Source of the DNA: Bosea sp. (in: a-proteobacteria)
GTDB taxonomy: Bacteria; Pseudomonadota; Alphaproteobacteria; Rhizobiales; Beijerinckiaceae
Length of the DNA stretch: 64,000 nucleotides
Direction of reading: 5' to 3'
NCBI RefSeq assembly: GCF_023953965.1
Contig: NZ_JAMLIX010000001.1
Coordinates: 2,418,501 to 2,482,500, forward strand
Part shown: positions 7,244 through 16,218 of the stretch, piece after piece
How positions within the stretch are numbered: position 1 is the stretch's first letter
How the letters are laid out: every line of letters begins with the position of its first letter
The notes under the pieces: model-generated
What the model saw: the letters and a program-made list of their open reading frames with translations, nothing else
Told to the model about the DNA's origin: nothing
Database searches by the model: none
Program-made: the position numbers and the translations under genes

Positions 7244-9873
7244 GCCGCCAGCCTCGGATCGGTGCCCGTCGCGTTCAGCTCGCCGATCAGGGCGCGGCGG
7301 TCGAACTTCGCCACGACGTCGTCGAGACCGGCCTGGACCGCCAGCATGTGCAGGTCGGGCGTGGTGCAGGCGGTGAGGCCGAGGATGCGCAGGCGCTCGG
7401 CCCCGGCCCGCTCGCGCAGCGCCGCCGCGAAGGCGAAGGCGGCGTCGCTGTCGCCGTCGAGGTCGATGAGCGCCGCCGCGACCGGCCCGGCGGCGCCAAG
7501 CCCCGCCTCGCCGAAATCCGGCAGCGCGGCGACGCTGCGCCCCGTGGCCTTCAGCACCGGGGTCAGCATCTCGCGCAGGAAGTCGGAGGGCTCGACCAGC
7601 AGGATCCGGCCCGGGCGCTCGGTGCCGCCCCGGCTGAACCAGCCCGGCTCGTTCAGCGGCAGGTAGTGAGCGAGGTCGAGGATGTCGGTCGCCCGGCCGC
7701 GGATCATCGCCGAGCCGATGATGCCGTGCATCCCGGCCGCCGCCATCTCGATCTCGAAGGTCTCCTCGACGATGTCGACGATCGCCTCGACGGCGAGCGC
7801 GGCGGTCAGGTCGCCGTTCGAGACGATGACCAGCGGCTGGATGCCCTTGGCGCGCAGCTCGGTGTCCGCGACCGGCGTCACCGGCACGAGGCGCCCGCGA
7901 TAATGCAGCAGCGTGCGGCCGCCGGCGTGCTGGAACGCGCCGGCCTCGATCTCCTCGAGCCGCGTCACCAGCGTGAGCGGCAGGGCCTGGAGGCCGCCGG
8001 TGCCGGCCCGGAAGACCAGCATCGTGGCGCGTTCGCCGCGCTGCGGCTCCGCGGCGGCCTGGCGCGGTTCCCCCTGCACCTCCGCGGAGGCCTCCGCCGC
8101 GACCAGCCGGGCGATGCCGTTGGGGTCGACGATCAGGACCACGGTGCCGTCGCCGAGAATGGTGTTGCCGGAGAAGAGCTGGATGTGGCGCAGCTTGCTC
8201 GACATCGGCTTCACCACGATTTCCTCGGTGTGGAAGACGCTGTCGACCAGGATGCCGAACTGCCGTTCGCCGATCTGGGTGACGACGATGAAGCCCTCGC
8301 CGTCCGCCCGCTGCGCCGGCTCCCCGGCCTTTGCCCGCATCAGCCCCGGCAGCGACACGATCGGCAACAGCCGCCCGCGCAGCCGCAGGACCGGCGCCCC
8401 GTTGATCTCCTCGATGCGGTTGCCGTCGCCGGGCTTGACCCGGACGAGCTCGCGCACCGCGATCTGCGGGATGGCGTAGCGGTCCTGGCCCGCGACCACG
8501 ATGAGGGCGGAGATGATCGCGAGCGTCAGCGGGATCTTGATGGTGATGGTGGTGCCGAGGCCGGGGCGGCTCGTGATGTCGATGGTGCCGCCGATCGAAT
8601 CGACGTTCGACTTGACGACGTCCATGCCGACGCCGCGCCCCGAGACCGCCGTCACGTTCTCGGCGGTGGAGAAGCCGGGATGGAAGATGAAGCGGCCGAT
8701 CTGGGCTTCGCCGAGCTTGTCGAGCTCGGCCTCGCTCGCAAGCCCGTTGGCGAGCGCCTTGGCGCGGATGCGCGCGATGTCGAGGCCGCGCCCGTCATCG
8801 GCGACCGCGATGGTGACCGAGCCGCCCTCGTGATAGGCGCAAAGCCGGATCGTGCCGTGCTCGGGCTTGCCGGCCTCGCGCCGCCCGGCCGGCGTCTCGA
8901 TCGCATGGTCGGCGCAGTTGCGGACCATGTGGATCAGCGGGTCCTTGATCAGGTCGAGGATCTGGCGGTCGAGCTCGGTCTCGGCGCCGTCGGTGACGAG
9001 CTCGATGCGCTTGCCGAGCTCGGCGCTCAGGTCGCGCACGATGCGCGGCAGCCTCGACCAGGCGTTGCCGATCGGCTGCATGCGCGTCTTCATCACGCCG
9101 TCCTGCAACTCGGCGGTGATCAGCGACAGGCGCTGGAGCGGGGCCTTGAGCCCGGCATCCTCCTGCCGCCGCGCCACCTCGAGGAGCTGGTTGCGGGTCA
9201 GGACGAGCTCCGAGACCATCGTCATCAGATGCTCGATCGTATCGACGTTGACGCGCAGCGTGGCCGGGCCGCCGCTGCGCGCGGGAACCTGGGGATCCTC
9301 GGCCGCCTCGCCGCCTTCGATGCGCCCGTCGCGCCCGCGCTGCGGGCCGGGCGCGTTGCGGAAGACGATGTCCTCGCCGCCGGAGGGCGCCGTGGGAGCC
9401 TGGCCATGGCGGGCGAGATAGGCGGCGACGGGGTCGAGCGGATCGGCGGGGAGTTCTGCTTGCGGCTCGGGCGGCGCCTGCTCCGCCACCTCGCTCCTGG
9501 CATCCTCGGCGAGCGCCAGCAATTCTGCGATCAGCGTCTCGTCGTTGCCCTGGGGCTCCTGCGCCTTCTCGGCGAGCTCGGCCAGGATGTCCTTGATCCG
9601 GTCGATGGTCTCCAGGATCGCGGTGACGGCGATGGGCTTGACGGTGGCGCCGTCGCGCAACTGCCCCATCACCGATTCGGCGGCGTGCGTCAGCGCCTCC
9701 AGCCGCGGCAGGCCGATGAAGCCGCAGGTGCCCTTGACCGTGTGGACCAGCCTGAAGATGTTGCGCAGGATGTCGCGGTCGTTAGGATCCTGCTCGAAGC
9801 GCACGAGTTCCCGGTCGACCGTGTCGAGATTCTCGCCGGTCTCCGTCAGGAATTCTTGCAGCAGCTCGTCCAT
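7240..9873 (-). CDS. cheA: Hybrid chemotaxis histidine kinase CheA with extra CheW-like and receiver-like domains
   Basis: An 877-residue CheA, longer than the ~650 usual in enterics. Domain order: Hpt (H44 in VHTVKGTCGF), a Pro/Ala-rich linker with no obvious CheY-binding P2 domain, dimerisation helices (~200-265), HATPase domain (N-box MVRNCADHA, G-boxes DDGRG and GRGVGMDVV), a first CheW-like domain, a second CheW-like segment (~610-745), and a C-terminal receiver-like domain (~755-870). In the receiver the acidic pair is replaced by EP (LLVEPSDF), although a candidate acceptor Asp (ALIDLDGD) and Lys (VAKFD) remain. It autophosphorylates in response to receptors and donates phosphate to CheY and CheB. 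First gene of the operon; ATG at 9873. Confidence 0.95.
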   Translation of the reverse strand: MDELLQEFLTETGENLDTVDRELVRFEQDPNDRDILRNIFRLVHTVKGTCGFIGLPRLEALTHAAESVMGQLRDGATVKPIAVTAILETIDRIKDILAELAEKAQEPQGNDETLIAELLALAEDARSEVAEQAPPEPQAELPADPLDPVAAYLARHGQAPTAPSGGEDIVFRNAPGPQRGRDGRIEGGEAAEDPQVPARSGGPATLRVNVDTIEHLMTMVSELVLTRNQLLEVARRQEDAGLKAPLQRLSLITAELQDGVMKTRMQPIGNAWSRLPRIVRDLSAELGKRIELVTDGAETELDRQILDLIKDPLIHMVRNCADHAIETPAGRREAGKPEHGTIRLCAYHEGGSVTIAVADDGRGLDIARIRAKALANGLASEAELDKLGEAQIGRFIFHPGFSTAENVTAVSGRGVGMDVVKSNVDSIGGTIDITSRPGLGTTITIKIPLTLAIISALIVVAGQDRYAIPQIAVRELVRVKPGDGNRIEEINGAPVLRLRGRLLPIVSLPGLMRAKAGEPAQRADGEGFIVVTQIGERQFGILVDSVFHTEEIVVKPMSSKLRHIQLFSGNTILGDGTVVLIVDPNGIARLVAAEASAEVQGEPRQAAAEPQRGERATMLVFRAGTGGLQALPLTLVTRLEEIEAGAFQHAGGRTLLHYRGRLVPVTPVADTELRAKGIQPLVIVSNGDLTAALAVEAIVDIVEETFEIEMAAAGMHGIIGSAMIRGRATDILDLAHYLPLNEPGWFSRGGTERPGRILLVEPSDFLREMLTPVLKATGRSVAALPDFGEAGLGAAGPVAAALIDLDGDSDAAFAFAAALRERAGAERLRILGLTACTTPDLHMLAVQAGLDDVVAKFDRRALIGELNATGTDPRLAA

Positions 9874-9960
9874 GCGGGAACTTCACTCGACGCGGAACGC
9901 TGCTCGAACTAAAGCGGCAGAACGGTTTAAGATCGGTTGAGATCGTGCCGGCGTTTCGCC

Positions 9961-10602
9961 TCAGGGCGCCTTGGCGGCCCTAATCGTCACCGTGTCGCCG
10001 TCGATGGCGAAGGTAATCGCCATCCCGGCCGAGCGGGCGACCATGCCGGCATAGAGCGGCTGGACAGCGTGGGCGTCGATCGTGCCGCTTTCGGAACGCC
10101 CGGCCAGGAGTTCCTCGACATGGGCGGGAATGCGGGCATGCGAGCCGGTCGCGGTGATCTCGAACGTGCCCTGCTCGCCCTCGACGCTGGCGCGCGAGAC
10201 GAGCTTGCCGCCGCGCGGCACGGCCTGGGTCGCGATCATCAGAAGGTTGAGCAGGAGCTTGACCTGATTCTTCGGCAAAAGCGCGCGCGGCGCCTCCCAG
10301 TCGAGCGAGAGTTTCTCGTCGTTGAGGAAGCCGTTGGCGACGTTGCCGGCATCGCCGAGGTCGATCATCGCGCCGGCGGAACCGGCCGCGCCGAAGGCGA
10401 GGCGGGCGAACTGCAGCCGGGCGGAGGCGGCGCGCGCGCTCTTCTTGATCAGCTCGAGCGCGAAATCGCGCATCGAGGGATCGTCCTCTTCCAGCACTTC
10501 GAGAGCGTTGACAATCGCGCCGACCGGGCTGATCACGTCATGGCAGACGCGGCTGCACAGAAGCGCGGCCAGATCGAGCGGATCGAGCGAGATGGCGGTC
10601 AT
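9961..10602 (-). CDS. chpT: Histidine phosphotransferase ChpT
   Basis: A 213-residue protein with the ChpT layout: a dimerising helical hairpin carrying the phosphorylated His (H21, in SRVCHDVISPVGAI) followed by a degenerate ATPase-like domain. In alphaproteobacteria it passes phosphate from the hybrid kinase CckA to CtrA and CpdR, so it is functionally tied to ctrA in this window. I chose ATG at 10602 (AGGA 10 nt upstream), which places the His near the N-terminus as in the family; in-frame ATGs at 10656 and 10683 would add 18 or 27 unlike residues. It lies on the same strand as the che operon and upstream of it, with 87 bp to cheA. Confidence 0.87.
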   Translation of the reverse strand: MTAISLDPLDLAALLCSRVCHDVISPVGAIVNALEVLEEDDPSMRDFALELIKKSARAASARLQFARLAFGAAGSAGAMIDLGDAGNVANGFLNDEKLSLDWEAPRALLPKNQVKLLLNLLMIATQAVPRGGKLVSRASVEGEQGTFEITATGSHARIPAHVEELLAGRSESGTIDAHAVQPLYAGMVARSAGMAITFAIDGDTVTIRAAKAP

Positions 10603-10730
10603 GGGAGCGGGATCCTGGAAGCGGGAAATGCGCCGGAAGCGGGGCGCCGTCGTCATCTGATATGCTGCTATCTTGGTTTTCATGTGGTTAATCGCCCTCG
10701 CCAGAGCGAGGTCTGGAAGGACGAGCCGCG

Positions 10731-11567
10731 ATGATCGGCCGTGACGACCCCCGTCTCAGCGACCCCGACGGGCTCGCGCGCAAGCTCGCAGAAGCCGCTG
10801 GAGCGAGCGCTGCCGCCCTCCTGGCGCAGCGGACGGCGCGCGACGTCACGCTCAAGCGCGACGGCTCGCCGGTGTGTTCCGCCGATCTGGCGGCCGACCG
10901 GGCCGCCAAGGAGGCGCTGGCGCGGCTTTTGCCCGGTTTCCCGGTGGTCAGCGAGGAGACGGCCGGGGACGCGGCGCCCGGCGAGGTCTTCATCCTGCTC
11001 GATCCGCTCGACGGCACGCGCGAGTTCCTCGCCGGCGGCGACAGTTACTGCGTCGCGATCGCGCTGGTGAGCGGGGGCAGGCCGGTCGCGGGTGCGATCG
11101 CCCAGCCGGCGACGGGGCGGCTCTGGTTTTCCGGCACGCAGGCCCATATGCAGGATCTCGCCGCCGACGGGAGCCTTCCGGGCGCGGCGCGGCGGATTTC
11201 GGTCCGGGCCGTGCCGAAGGAGGGGCCGGTCGCGCTCGTCAGCCGGTTCCACGGCGATGGCCGCAGCGAGAGCATCGTGGCGGCGCTGTCTTCCAGCCGG
11301 GAGATCCCGGTGTCGTCGGCGGTGAAATTCGCGATGATCGCCTCGGGCGAGGCCGACCTCAATGTGCGCTGCGGCCAGACGATGGAGTGGGACATCGCGG
11401 CCGGGGACGCCATCCTCTCGGCGGCGGGCGGGATCGTCCTGACGCTGGAGGGAACCCGGCCGGTCTACGGCCGCGCGGGGCGCGGGTTCCGCAACCCGCC
11501 CTTCGTGGCGGCATCGAGCGAGGCGTTGGCGCGGCGGGCGATCGCCGCGGACCCGAGGCGCCGCTAA
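10731..11567 (+). CDS. cysQ: 3'(2'),5'-bisphosphate nucleotidase CysQ
   Basis: A 278-residue member of the inositol monophosphatase family. The metal-binding motif DPLDGTREF (~89-97), the EET motif (SEETAGD) and the C-terminal WDIAAGDAIL are all present; the DGTREF form is typical of CysQ. It hydrolyses 3'-phosphoadenosine 5'-phosphate, left over from sulfate assimilation, to AMP and phosphate. It stands alone in the plus direction, divergent from chpT, and its end overlaps the convergent YHS gene by 4 bp. Confidence 0.88.
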   Translation: MIGRDDPRLSDPDGLARKLAEAAGASAAALLAQRTARDVTLKRDGSPVCSADLAADRAAKEALARLLPGFPVVSEETAGDAAPGEVFILLDPLDGTREFLAGGDSYCVAIALVSGGRPVAGAIAQPATGRLWFSGTQAHMQDLAADGSLPGAARRISVRAVPKEGPVALVSRFHGDGRSESIVAALSSSREIPVSSAVKFAMIASGEADLNVRCGQTMEWDIAAGDAILSAAGGIVLTLEGTRPVYGRAGRGFRNPPFVAASSEALARRAIAADPRRR

Positions 11568-12118
11568 CGCGCGACGCCGCTGAGCACGGTGTCCCAGCGG
11601 CTTTCGGCCTCGGCCAGCAGCCCGGCATTGCGGAGGAAGCGCCGGCGGTTCTCGGCGGTGCGGAACAGGAACAGGCGCGATCCGACGAGCGCGAACTGGC
11701 CCGGATCGCTGTCGACGGCGGCGCCCTTGGCGACACCGGTCGGATCGAAGCCGCCGAAGGCGGGCATGTAGATCTCCGGCGCGTCGCGGAAGGCTTCCAG
11801 ATTGGCCTGAGAGGCGAAGCGCCAGACGCTTCCCTCCCGGATCAGCTCATATTCGGGCCGCCCGGCCACGGGCTTCTCGCCTAGGCGGTAGGAGACCGGG
11901 TCGAAGCCGTTGATGGCGAGGCCGGTGTTCAGGTCGCGCTGCATCACCTCGCCGAGCGAGGGCAGGGCCGGCAGGCCGGCGGGCAGGGTCCGCAGAGCCC
12001 CGGCGGGCGCTGCCGTCTGCGGCGCCGGCGTGCTGGCGAGCGCAGCCGGCAGGCCGATGGCGAAGGCGACGAGGCCGGCGGCGAACCGGATCCGGCATTG
12101 CCTTGTTGCGGCCTTCAT
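11564..12118 (-). CDS. Secreted YHS-domain protein
   Basis: A 184-residue protein with a signal peptide (~1-28, ending in PAALAS). The mature part has a YHS-like fold: INGFDPVSYRLGEKPVAG, YELIREGSVWRFASQANLEAFRDAPEIYMPAFGG (~70-120). Such proteins are periplasmic; the domain is often linked to metal binding, but the exact role is unknown. The C-terminal third (FALVGSRLFLF, RRRFLRNAGLLAEAES) matches the usual family ending. It faces eipA across a 296-bp divergent gap in which I recognise no motif. Confidence 0.75.
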   Translation of the reverse strand: MKAATRQCRIRFAAGLVAFAIGLPAALASTPAPQTAAPAGALRTLPAGLPALPSLGEVMQRDLNTGLAINGFDPVSYRLGEKPVAGRPEYELIREGSVWRFASQANLEAFRDAPEIYMPAFGGFDPTGVAKGAAVDSDPGQFALVGSRLFLFRTAENRRRFLRNAGLLAEAESRWDTVLSGVAR

Positions 12119-12414
12119 CGCGTCAAATCCTCAGCACACGTCCTGTCCCGGGCCGAGCGGCTCTGCGGAATCTTCACGCCTTGGATAGATTTGCGGCGTA
12201 TCAAATCCGTTACGAAATCGATTCGCATTCGCCGGACGTCGCCTGTCGTCGTCCGGTCGGGCGGCGGACAGCCCAGGATCGGCCCGCCCTCCGGCCCGTT
12301 TCGCATCCATCCCGAGCCGGCTGCCGCAGCGCCGCCGCCGGAGCCGGGCGGACGGGCGATCAAACCGCCCCGGCGCTCCAGCCTTGCCTGGCGCCCTGCC
12401 TGGAGATGTCGATC

Positions 12415-13002
12415 ATGACCCAGACCCGCCGCAATCTGATCACGGGCGGTCTTTCCGTGGCCGGTGCCAGCCTGAGCGGGCTGGCGCTTCCCGCGCTCGC
12501 CCAGAATTATGACGGGCAGCGCTCCTTCAGCCAGAACGAGCTCGTCTCGTCCGGGCACAAGTTCTTCGGAAACGTCTCGCGCGGGCTCGCGCTGACCATC
12601 GAGGAAGCGGTGCGCCGCTGGGGCGAGCCGAACGGCTACGTGCTCGGCCAGGAAGCGTCGGGCGCCTTCGTCGGCGGGCTGCGCTACGGCGAGGGCCAGC
12701 TCTATACCCGCAACGCCGGCGACCGCCGGGTGTTCTGGCAGGGGCCCTCGATCGGCTTCGATTTCGGCGGCGAGGGCGCGCGCACGATGATGCTGGTCTA
12801 CAACCTGCCGGCGGTCGACGCGCTCTACCAGCGCTTCGCGGGTGTCGACGGCTCGGCCTATTTCATCGGCGGCTTCGGCTTCACCGCGCTGACGGCGGAG
12901 GGGATCACGATCGTTCCGATCCGCACCGGCGTCGGCTGGCGGCTCGGCGTCAATCTCGGCTATCTCAAGTTCACGCCGCAGGCGACGTGGAATCCGTTCT
13001 AG
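12415..13002 (+). CDS. eipA: EipA-family envelope integrity protein (DUF1134)
   Basis: A 195-residue exported protein. The N-terminus (TRRNLITGG, hydrophobic stretch, ALPALAQ) looks like a twin-arginine signal. The rest is the DUF1134 fold: GNVSRGLALTIEEAVRRWGEP, Gly-rich sheets and a C-terminal IPIRTGVGWRLGVNLGYLKFT. In Brucella, EipA is a periplasmic protein required for envelope integrity and linked to the CtrA regulon; that role is carried over by homology. ATG at 12415 has GGAG 9 nt upstream; the in-frame ATG at 12406 directly abuts that site and is less likely. Confidence 0.85.
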   Translation: MTQTRRNLITGGLSVAGASLSGLALPALAQNYDGQRSFSQNELVSSGHKFFGNVSRGLALTIEEAVRRWGEPNGYVLGQEASGAFVGGLRYGEGQLYTRNAGDRRVFWQGPSIGFDFGGEGARTMMLVYNLPAVDALYQRFAGVDGSAYFIGGFGFTALTAEGITIVPIRTGVGWRLGVNLGYLKFTPQATWNPF

Positions 13003-13066
13003 CTGGCCATGACGCGCCTGCCATGGCAGGCTTGCTCCTCAAGCCTCATCCGGGAGCCATCGAGAC

Positions 13067-14311
13067 GTGATCGAAGCCGCCATGCTGTTCGCGCTCGGCT
13101 TCCTCTGCGCTGCCCTCATGGCGCTCGCAGCCGTGCCGGCGCTGGCGCGCCGCGCCGACAGGCTGGCGCGCAAGCGGGCCGAAGCCGCGTTCCCGCTGTC
13201 GCTTGCCGAGATCGCCGCCGATCGCGACCATCTGCGCGCCGGGCTCGCGGTCAAGATGCGCGGTGCCGAGCAGGAGGCGGAGCGGGGCTTCGCGGCCAAG
13301 GCCGAGGCGATGCGCGAGCTCGGCCGGCGCGACATGACGATCGGGCGGCTGGAGCGCGAGCTTGCCGGGCGCGACATCCGGATCGGCGGGCTCGAGGACG
13401 ATCTGGCCAGGACCCGCGGTGAGCTTGCCGATACGCAGGCCGCGCTTGCGGGCGAGCGAGCCGCCCATGGCGAGACCGCGGCGACGCTGGAGAAGCGGAT
13501 CGCGGATCTGGCGAGCCTCGAACGTGATCTGGCGGAGGTTCGCACGGCGCTGACCGGCACCGGCGCGGACCTGAAGGCCCGCAACGAGGAGCTGGCCAGG
13601 GAGCGCGAGAGCCTCCGGCGGATCGAGGCGCTGCTGGCCGGGCGGGAGGAGGAATTGGCCGAGAGCCGCAGCGCCGGCGAGAAGCTGCGCGTGGCGCAGG
13701 TCGAGGACGGCACCCGCATCATGGTGCTGCAAGGCAAGAGCGACGAGCTCGCCCAAAGGCTCGCCGCGACCGAGGAGCGCCTCGCCGGCAGCGAGGCGGC
13801 GTTTGCCGCGATGACGGTCGAGCGTGACGGCGAGCGGGTCAGGGCCGATGCGTTCAGCGCGCGCGCCGCCGAGGCCGAGGCCGGGCTCGCCGCGGCCGAT
13901 GCCCGTGCCGGGGCCGCCGGCGTGGCGGCGCAGGCGCTCGAGGCGCGGCTTCGGCAGGACGAGGTGAAGCGCGCCGAGATGCAGGCGGAACGGGAAGCGC
14001 TGGAGCGGGCGCTGGCCGCTGCGGCCGAGGAGCGGGAGGCAGCCATGCGGAAAGACCGGGAGGAGATCCTTGCCTCGCAGGAGGCCGCGCGCGAGCGCGA
14101 AAGCCGCATCGAGATGCTGCGGGCCGAGCTGCAGACGCTCCAGGGCGCGCTGAGCCAGGCGCGGGCCGAGCGCGGCCGGCTCAAGGAGGAGAACGCGGCG
14201 CTGCGCAAGGCGGCCGGCGAGGGCGGGCAGAACGCGGCGCTGCGCCAGGAGATCGTCGCGCTGGCGGACCGGCTGATGACGCTTACGCCGAAACGCGAGG
14301 CGGCGGAATAG
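13067..14311 (+). CDS. Membrane-anchored coiled-coil protein, function unknown
   Basis: A 414-residue protein with one N-terminal membrane helix (~4-26) followed by a basic stretch and about 350 residues of almost unbroken Ala/Glu/Arg-rich heptads (RLERELAGRDIRIGGLEDDL and similar), predicted as a long coiled coil with the bulk in the cytoplasm. No catalytic motif is visible. Comparable anchored coiled coils act in polarity, division or chromosome organisation, but nothing here decides between them. The GTG at 13067 follows GGGAG at 10 nt; an ATG lies five codons inside. It is 64 bp after eipA on the same strand. Confidence 0.75.
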   Translation: MIEAAMLFALGFLCAALMALAAVPALARRADRLARKRAEAAFPLSLAEIAADRDHLRAGLAVKMRGAEQEAERGFAAKAEAMRELGRRDMTIGRLERELAGRDIRIGGLEDDLARTRGELADTQAALAGERAAHGETAATLEKRIADLASLERDLAEVRTALTGTGADLKARNEELARERESLRRIEALLAGREEELAESRSAGEKLRVAQVEDGTRIMVLQGKSDELAQRLAATEERLAGSEAAFAAMTVERDGERVRADAFSARAAEAEAGLAAADARAGAAGVAAQALEARLRQDEVKRAEMQAEREALERALAAAAEEREAAMRKDREEILASQEAARERESRIEMLRAELQTLQGALSQARAERGRLKEENAALRKAAGEGGQNAALRQEIVALADRLMTLTPKREAAE

Positions 14312-14415
14312 GCGCCGCCGCATTCTTGCCGGCACCGGATTTCACTTTGTCGTTCGATGCTCTAGGAAGGCAGGGCTTTTCCGGCGTTCCGGCGCCATCT
14401 GCGTGGTTTTGAAGT

Positions 14416-15357
14416 GTGACCGACAGCCGTTTCGATCTCCTCTGCCTCGGCGAACCGCTCGGCGAGTTCAACGCCACCCGCGCCGAGAGCGGGGCCTTCC
14501 TGTTCGGCCATGGCGGCGACACCTCGAACTGCGCGGTCGCTGCGGCGCGCCAGGGCCTGTCGGTCGGCTATCTCGGCGCGCTCGGCGACGACAGCGCCGG
14601 CCGCTCGATCCGGGCCCTGTGGCAGCGCGAGGGCATCGACGACAGCCATGTCGCGACCCATCCGAGCGCGCCGACCGGCCTCTATTTCGTCGATCACGGG
14701 CCGTCCGGCCATGTCTTCTCCTATCTGCGCGCCGGCTCCGCCGCGAGCCTCTACGGCCCGCGCGACCTGCCGCACGGCCTGATCCGCTCCGCCCGGATCG
14801 TGCAGGCGTCCGGCATCAGCCAGGCGATCTCGGCGAGCGCGTGCGATGCCGTGTTCGAGGCGCTGGAGACCGCCCGTGGCGCCGGGGTGCTGACCGCCTA
14901 CGACACGAACCTGCGCCTGAAGCTGTGGCCGCTGACCCGCGCCAGGGCGATCATCCACGCCGCCTGCGCCCTCGCCGACATCATCCTGCCGGGGCTCGAC
15001 GACGCCGCTAAGCTCACCGGGCTCGGCGACCCCGACGCCATCGCGGATTTCTATCTCGGGTTTGGCGCGCGGGTCGTCGCGCTGACGCTGGGCAGCGCCG
15101 GCTCGCTGGTCGCGACGCCCGACCGGCGCGAGCGCTTCCGGCCGGTCAAGGTCGATGCGATCGACGCCACCGGCGCGGGCGATTGCTATGACGGCGCCTT
15201 CCTCGCGGAATATCTGCGCGGGGGCGACGCCTTCGCCGCCGGGGCCTATGCCAATGTCGCGGCGGCGCTATCGACGCAAGGCTACGGCGCGGTGGCGCCG
15301 CTGCCGCGCCGTGCCGATGTCGAGGCCCGCATCGCCGCCGAGGCGCGCGCGCGATGA
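14416..15357 (+). CDS. PfkB-family sugar kinase, probably 2-dehydro-3-deoxygluconokinase-like
   Basis: A 313-residue ribokinase/PfkB-fold kinase. It has the N-terminal GGDTSNCAVAAARQG glycine motif, the substrate-lid residues and the C-terminal anion hole and catalytic base DATGAGDCYDGAF (D about residue 256). It phosphorylates a sugar or sugar acid with ATP. Its overall form resembles KdgK, but substrate specificity cannot be told from these motifs. It begins with GTG at 14416 and overlaps the following HAD phosphatase by 4 bp, suggesting the two act on related sugar phosphates. Confidence 0.78.
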   Translation: MTDSRFDLLCLGEPLGEFNATRAESGAFLFGHGGDTSNCAVAAARQGLSVGYLGALGDDSAGRSIRALWQREGIDDSHVATHPSAPTGLYFVDHGPSGHVFSYLRAGSAASLYGPRDLPHGLIRSARIVQASGISQAISASACDAVFEALETARGAGVLTAYDTNLRLKLWPLTRARAIIHAACALADIILPGLDDAAKLTGLGDPDAIADFYLGFGARVVALTLGSAGSLVATPDRRERFRPVKVDAIDATGAGDCYDGAFLAEYLRGGDAFAAGAYANVAAALSTQGYGAVAPLPRRADVEARIAAEARAR

Positions 15358-16214
15358 GCGTTGCGGTTCTGGAGCGGGCGGGCGATCTCCTCGCCCGCTA
15401 CGATGTGCTGATCAGCGACGTCTGGGGCGTGGTGCATGACGGGCTCTGGGCGCTGGAGCCGGCCTGCGAGGCGCTGACGGCCTTCCGGGAGGGTGGCGGC
15501 GCGGTCGTGCTGCTCTCGAACGCGCCGGGGCCGTCGCAGCAGGTCGCCGAGCTCCTCGACGCCAAGCGCGTGCCGCGCCGGGCCTGGGACCGGCTCGTCA
15601 CCTCCGGCGACGTCACCCGCGCGCTGATCGCGCAGAGCCATCACGGCGATGCCTATCATATCGGCCGGCCGAGCGACCGGGAGGTCTTCGCCGGGCTTAA
15701 CGTCGCGCTCGTCGACGAGGAGCGGGCCGAGATCGTCGTCGCGACCGAGCTCAACGACTACCGCACCGAGACGCCCGAGCAGTACCGGCCGCTGCTGACA
15801 CGCTTCGCCCGGCGCGGCCTGCCCTTCATCTGCGGCAATCCCGATCTCGTCGTGCATGTCGGCGAGGATCTTCTGCCCTGTGCCGGGGCGCTGGCCGCGA
15901 TCTACGAGGAGCTCGGCGGCGCCGTCGCCTGGGCCGGGAAACCCTATCGGCCGGCCTATGATCTCGCGCTCGCGGCGGCGGCGGAAGTCCGCGGCGGCCG
16001 GCCGGCCGAGGCGGCCAGGGTGCTGGTGATCGGGGACGCCGTGCGCACCGACCTCGCCGGGGCGCGGCTGATGGGCTTCGACAGCCTGTTCGTCGCCGGC
16101 GGCATCCATCGCGACGAGACGATGCGGGGCGGCAAGGTCGACCCGGCCGGCCTCCGGCGCGTGCTGGACGGCCTGCCGGTGCAGCCGGTCGCGGCGATGG
16201 CCGCGCTGGCCTGA
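15354..16214 (+). CDS. HAD-superfamily class IIA hydrolase (sugar-phosphatase type)
   Basis: A 286-residue HAD phosphatase with motif I modified as DVWGVVHDG, motif II Ser in LLSNAPG, motif III Lys in WAGKPYRPAY and motif IV GDAVRTDLAGA. This matches the alphaproteobacterial class IIA (NagD-like) family. These enzymes dephosphorylate small phosphorylated metabolites; the substrate here is unknown. Note that the first catalytic Asp is followed by Val-Trp-Gly, the usual form of this subfamily. It starts within the end of the kinase gene (ATGA overlap) and converges on ribA with a 4-bp gap. Confidence 0.82.
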   Translation: MSVAVLERAGDLLARYDVLISDVWGVVHDGLWALEPACEALTAFREGGGAVVLLSNAPGPSQQVAELLDAKRVPRRAWDRLVTSGDVTRALIAQSHHGDAYHIGRPSDREVFAGLNVALVDEERAEIVVATELNDYRTETPEQYRPLLTRFARRGLPFICGNPDLVVHVGEDLLPCAGALAAIYEELGGAVAWAGKPYRPAYDLALAAAAEVRGGRPAEAARVLVIGDAVRTDLAGARLMGFDSLFVAGGIHRDETMRGGKVDPAGLRRVLDGLPVQPVAAMAALA

Positions 16215-16218
16215 CGGG

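Noticed and set aside
7348..9912. A plus-strand frame of 854 codons opposite cheA
   Set aside because: Shadow of cheA; low-complexity composition and no recognisable motif.
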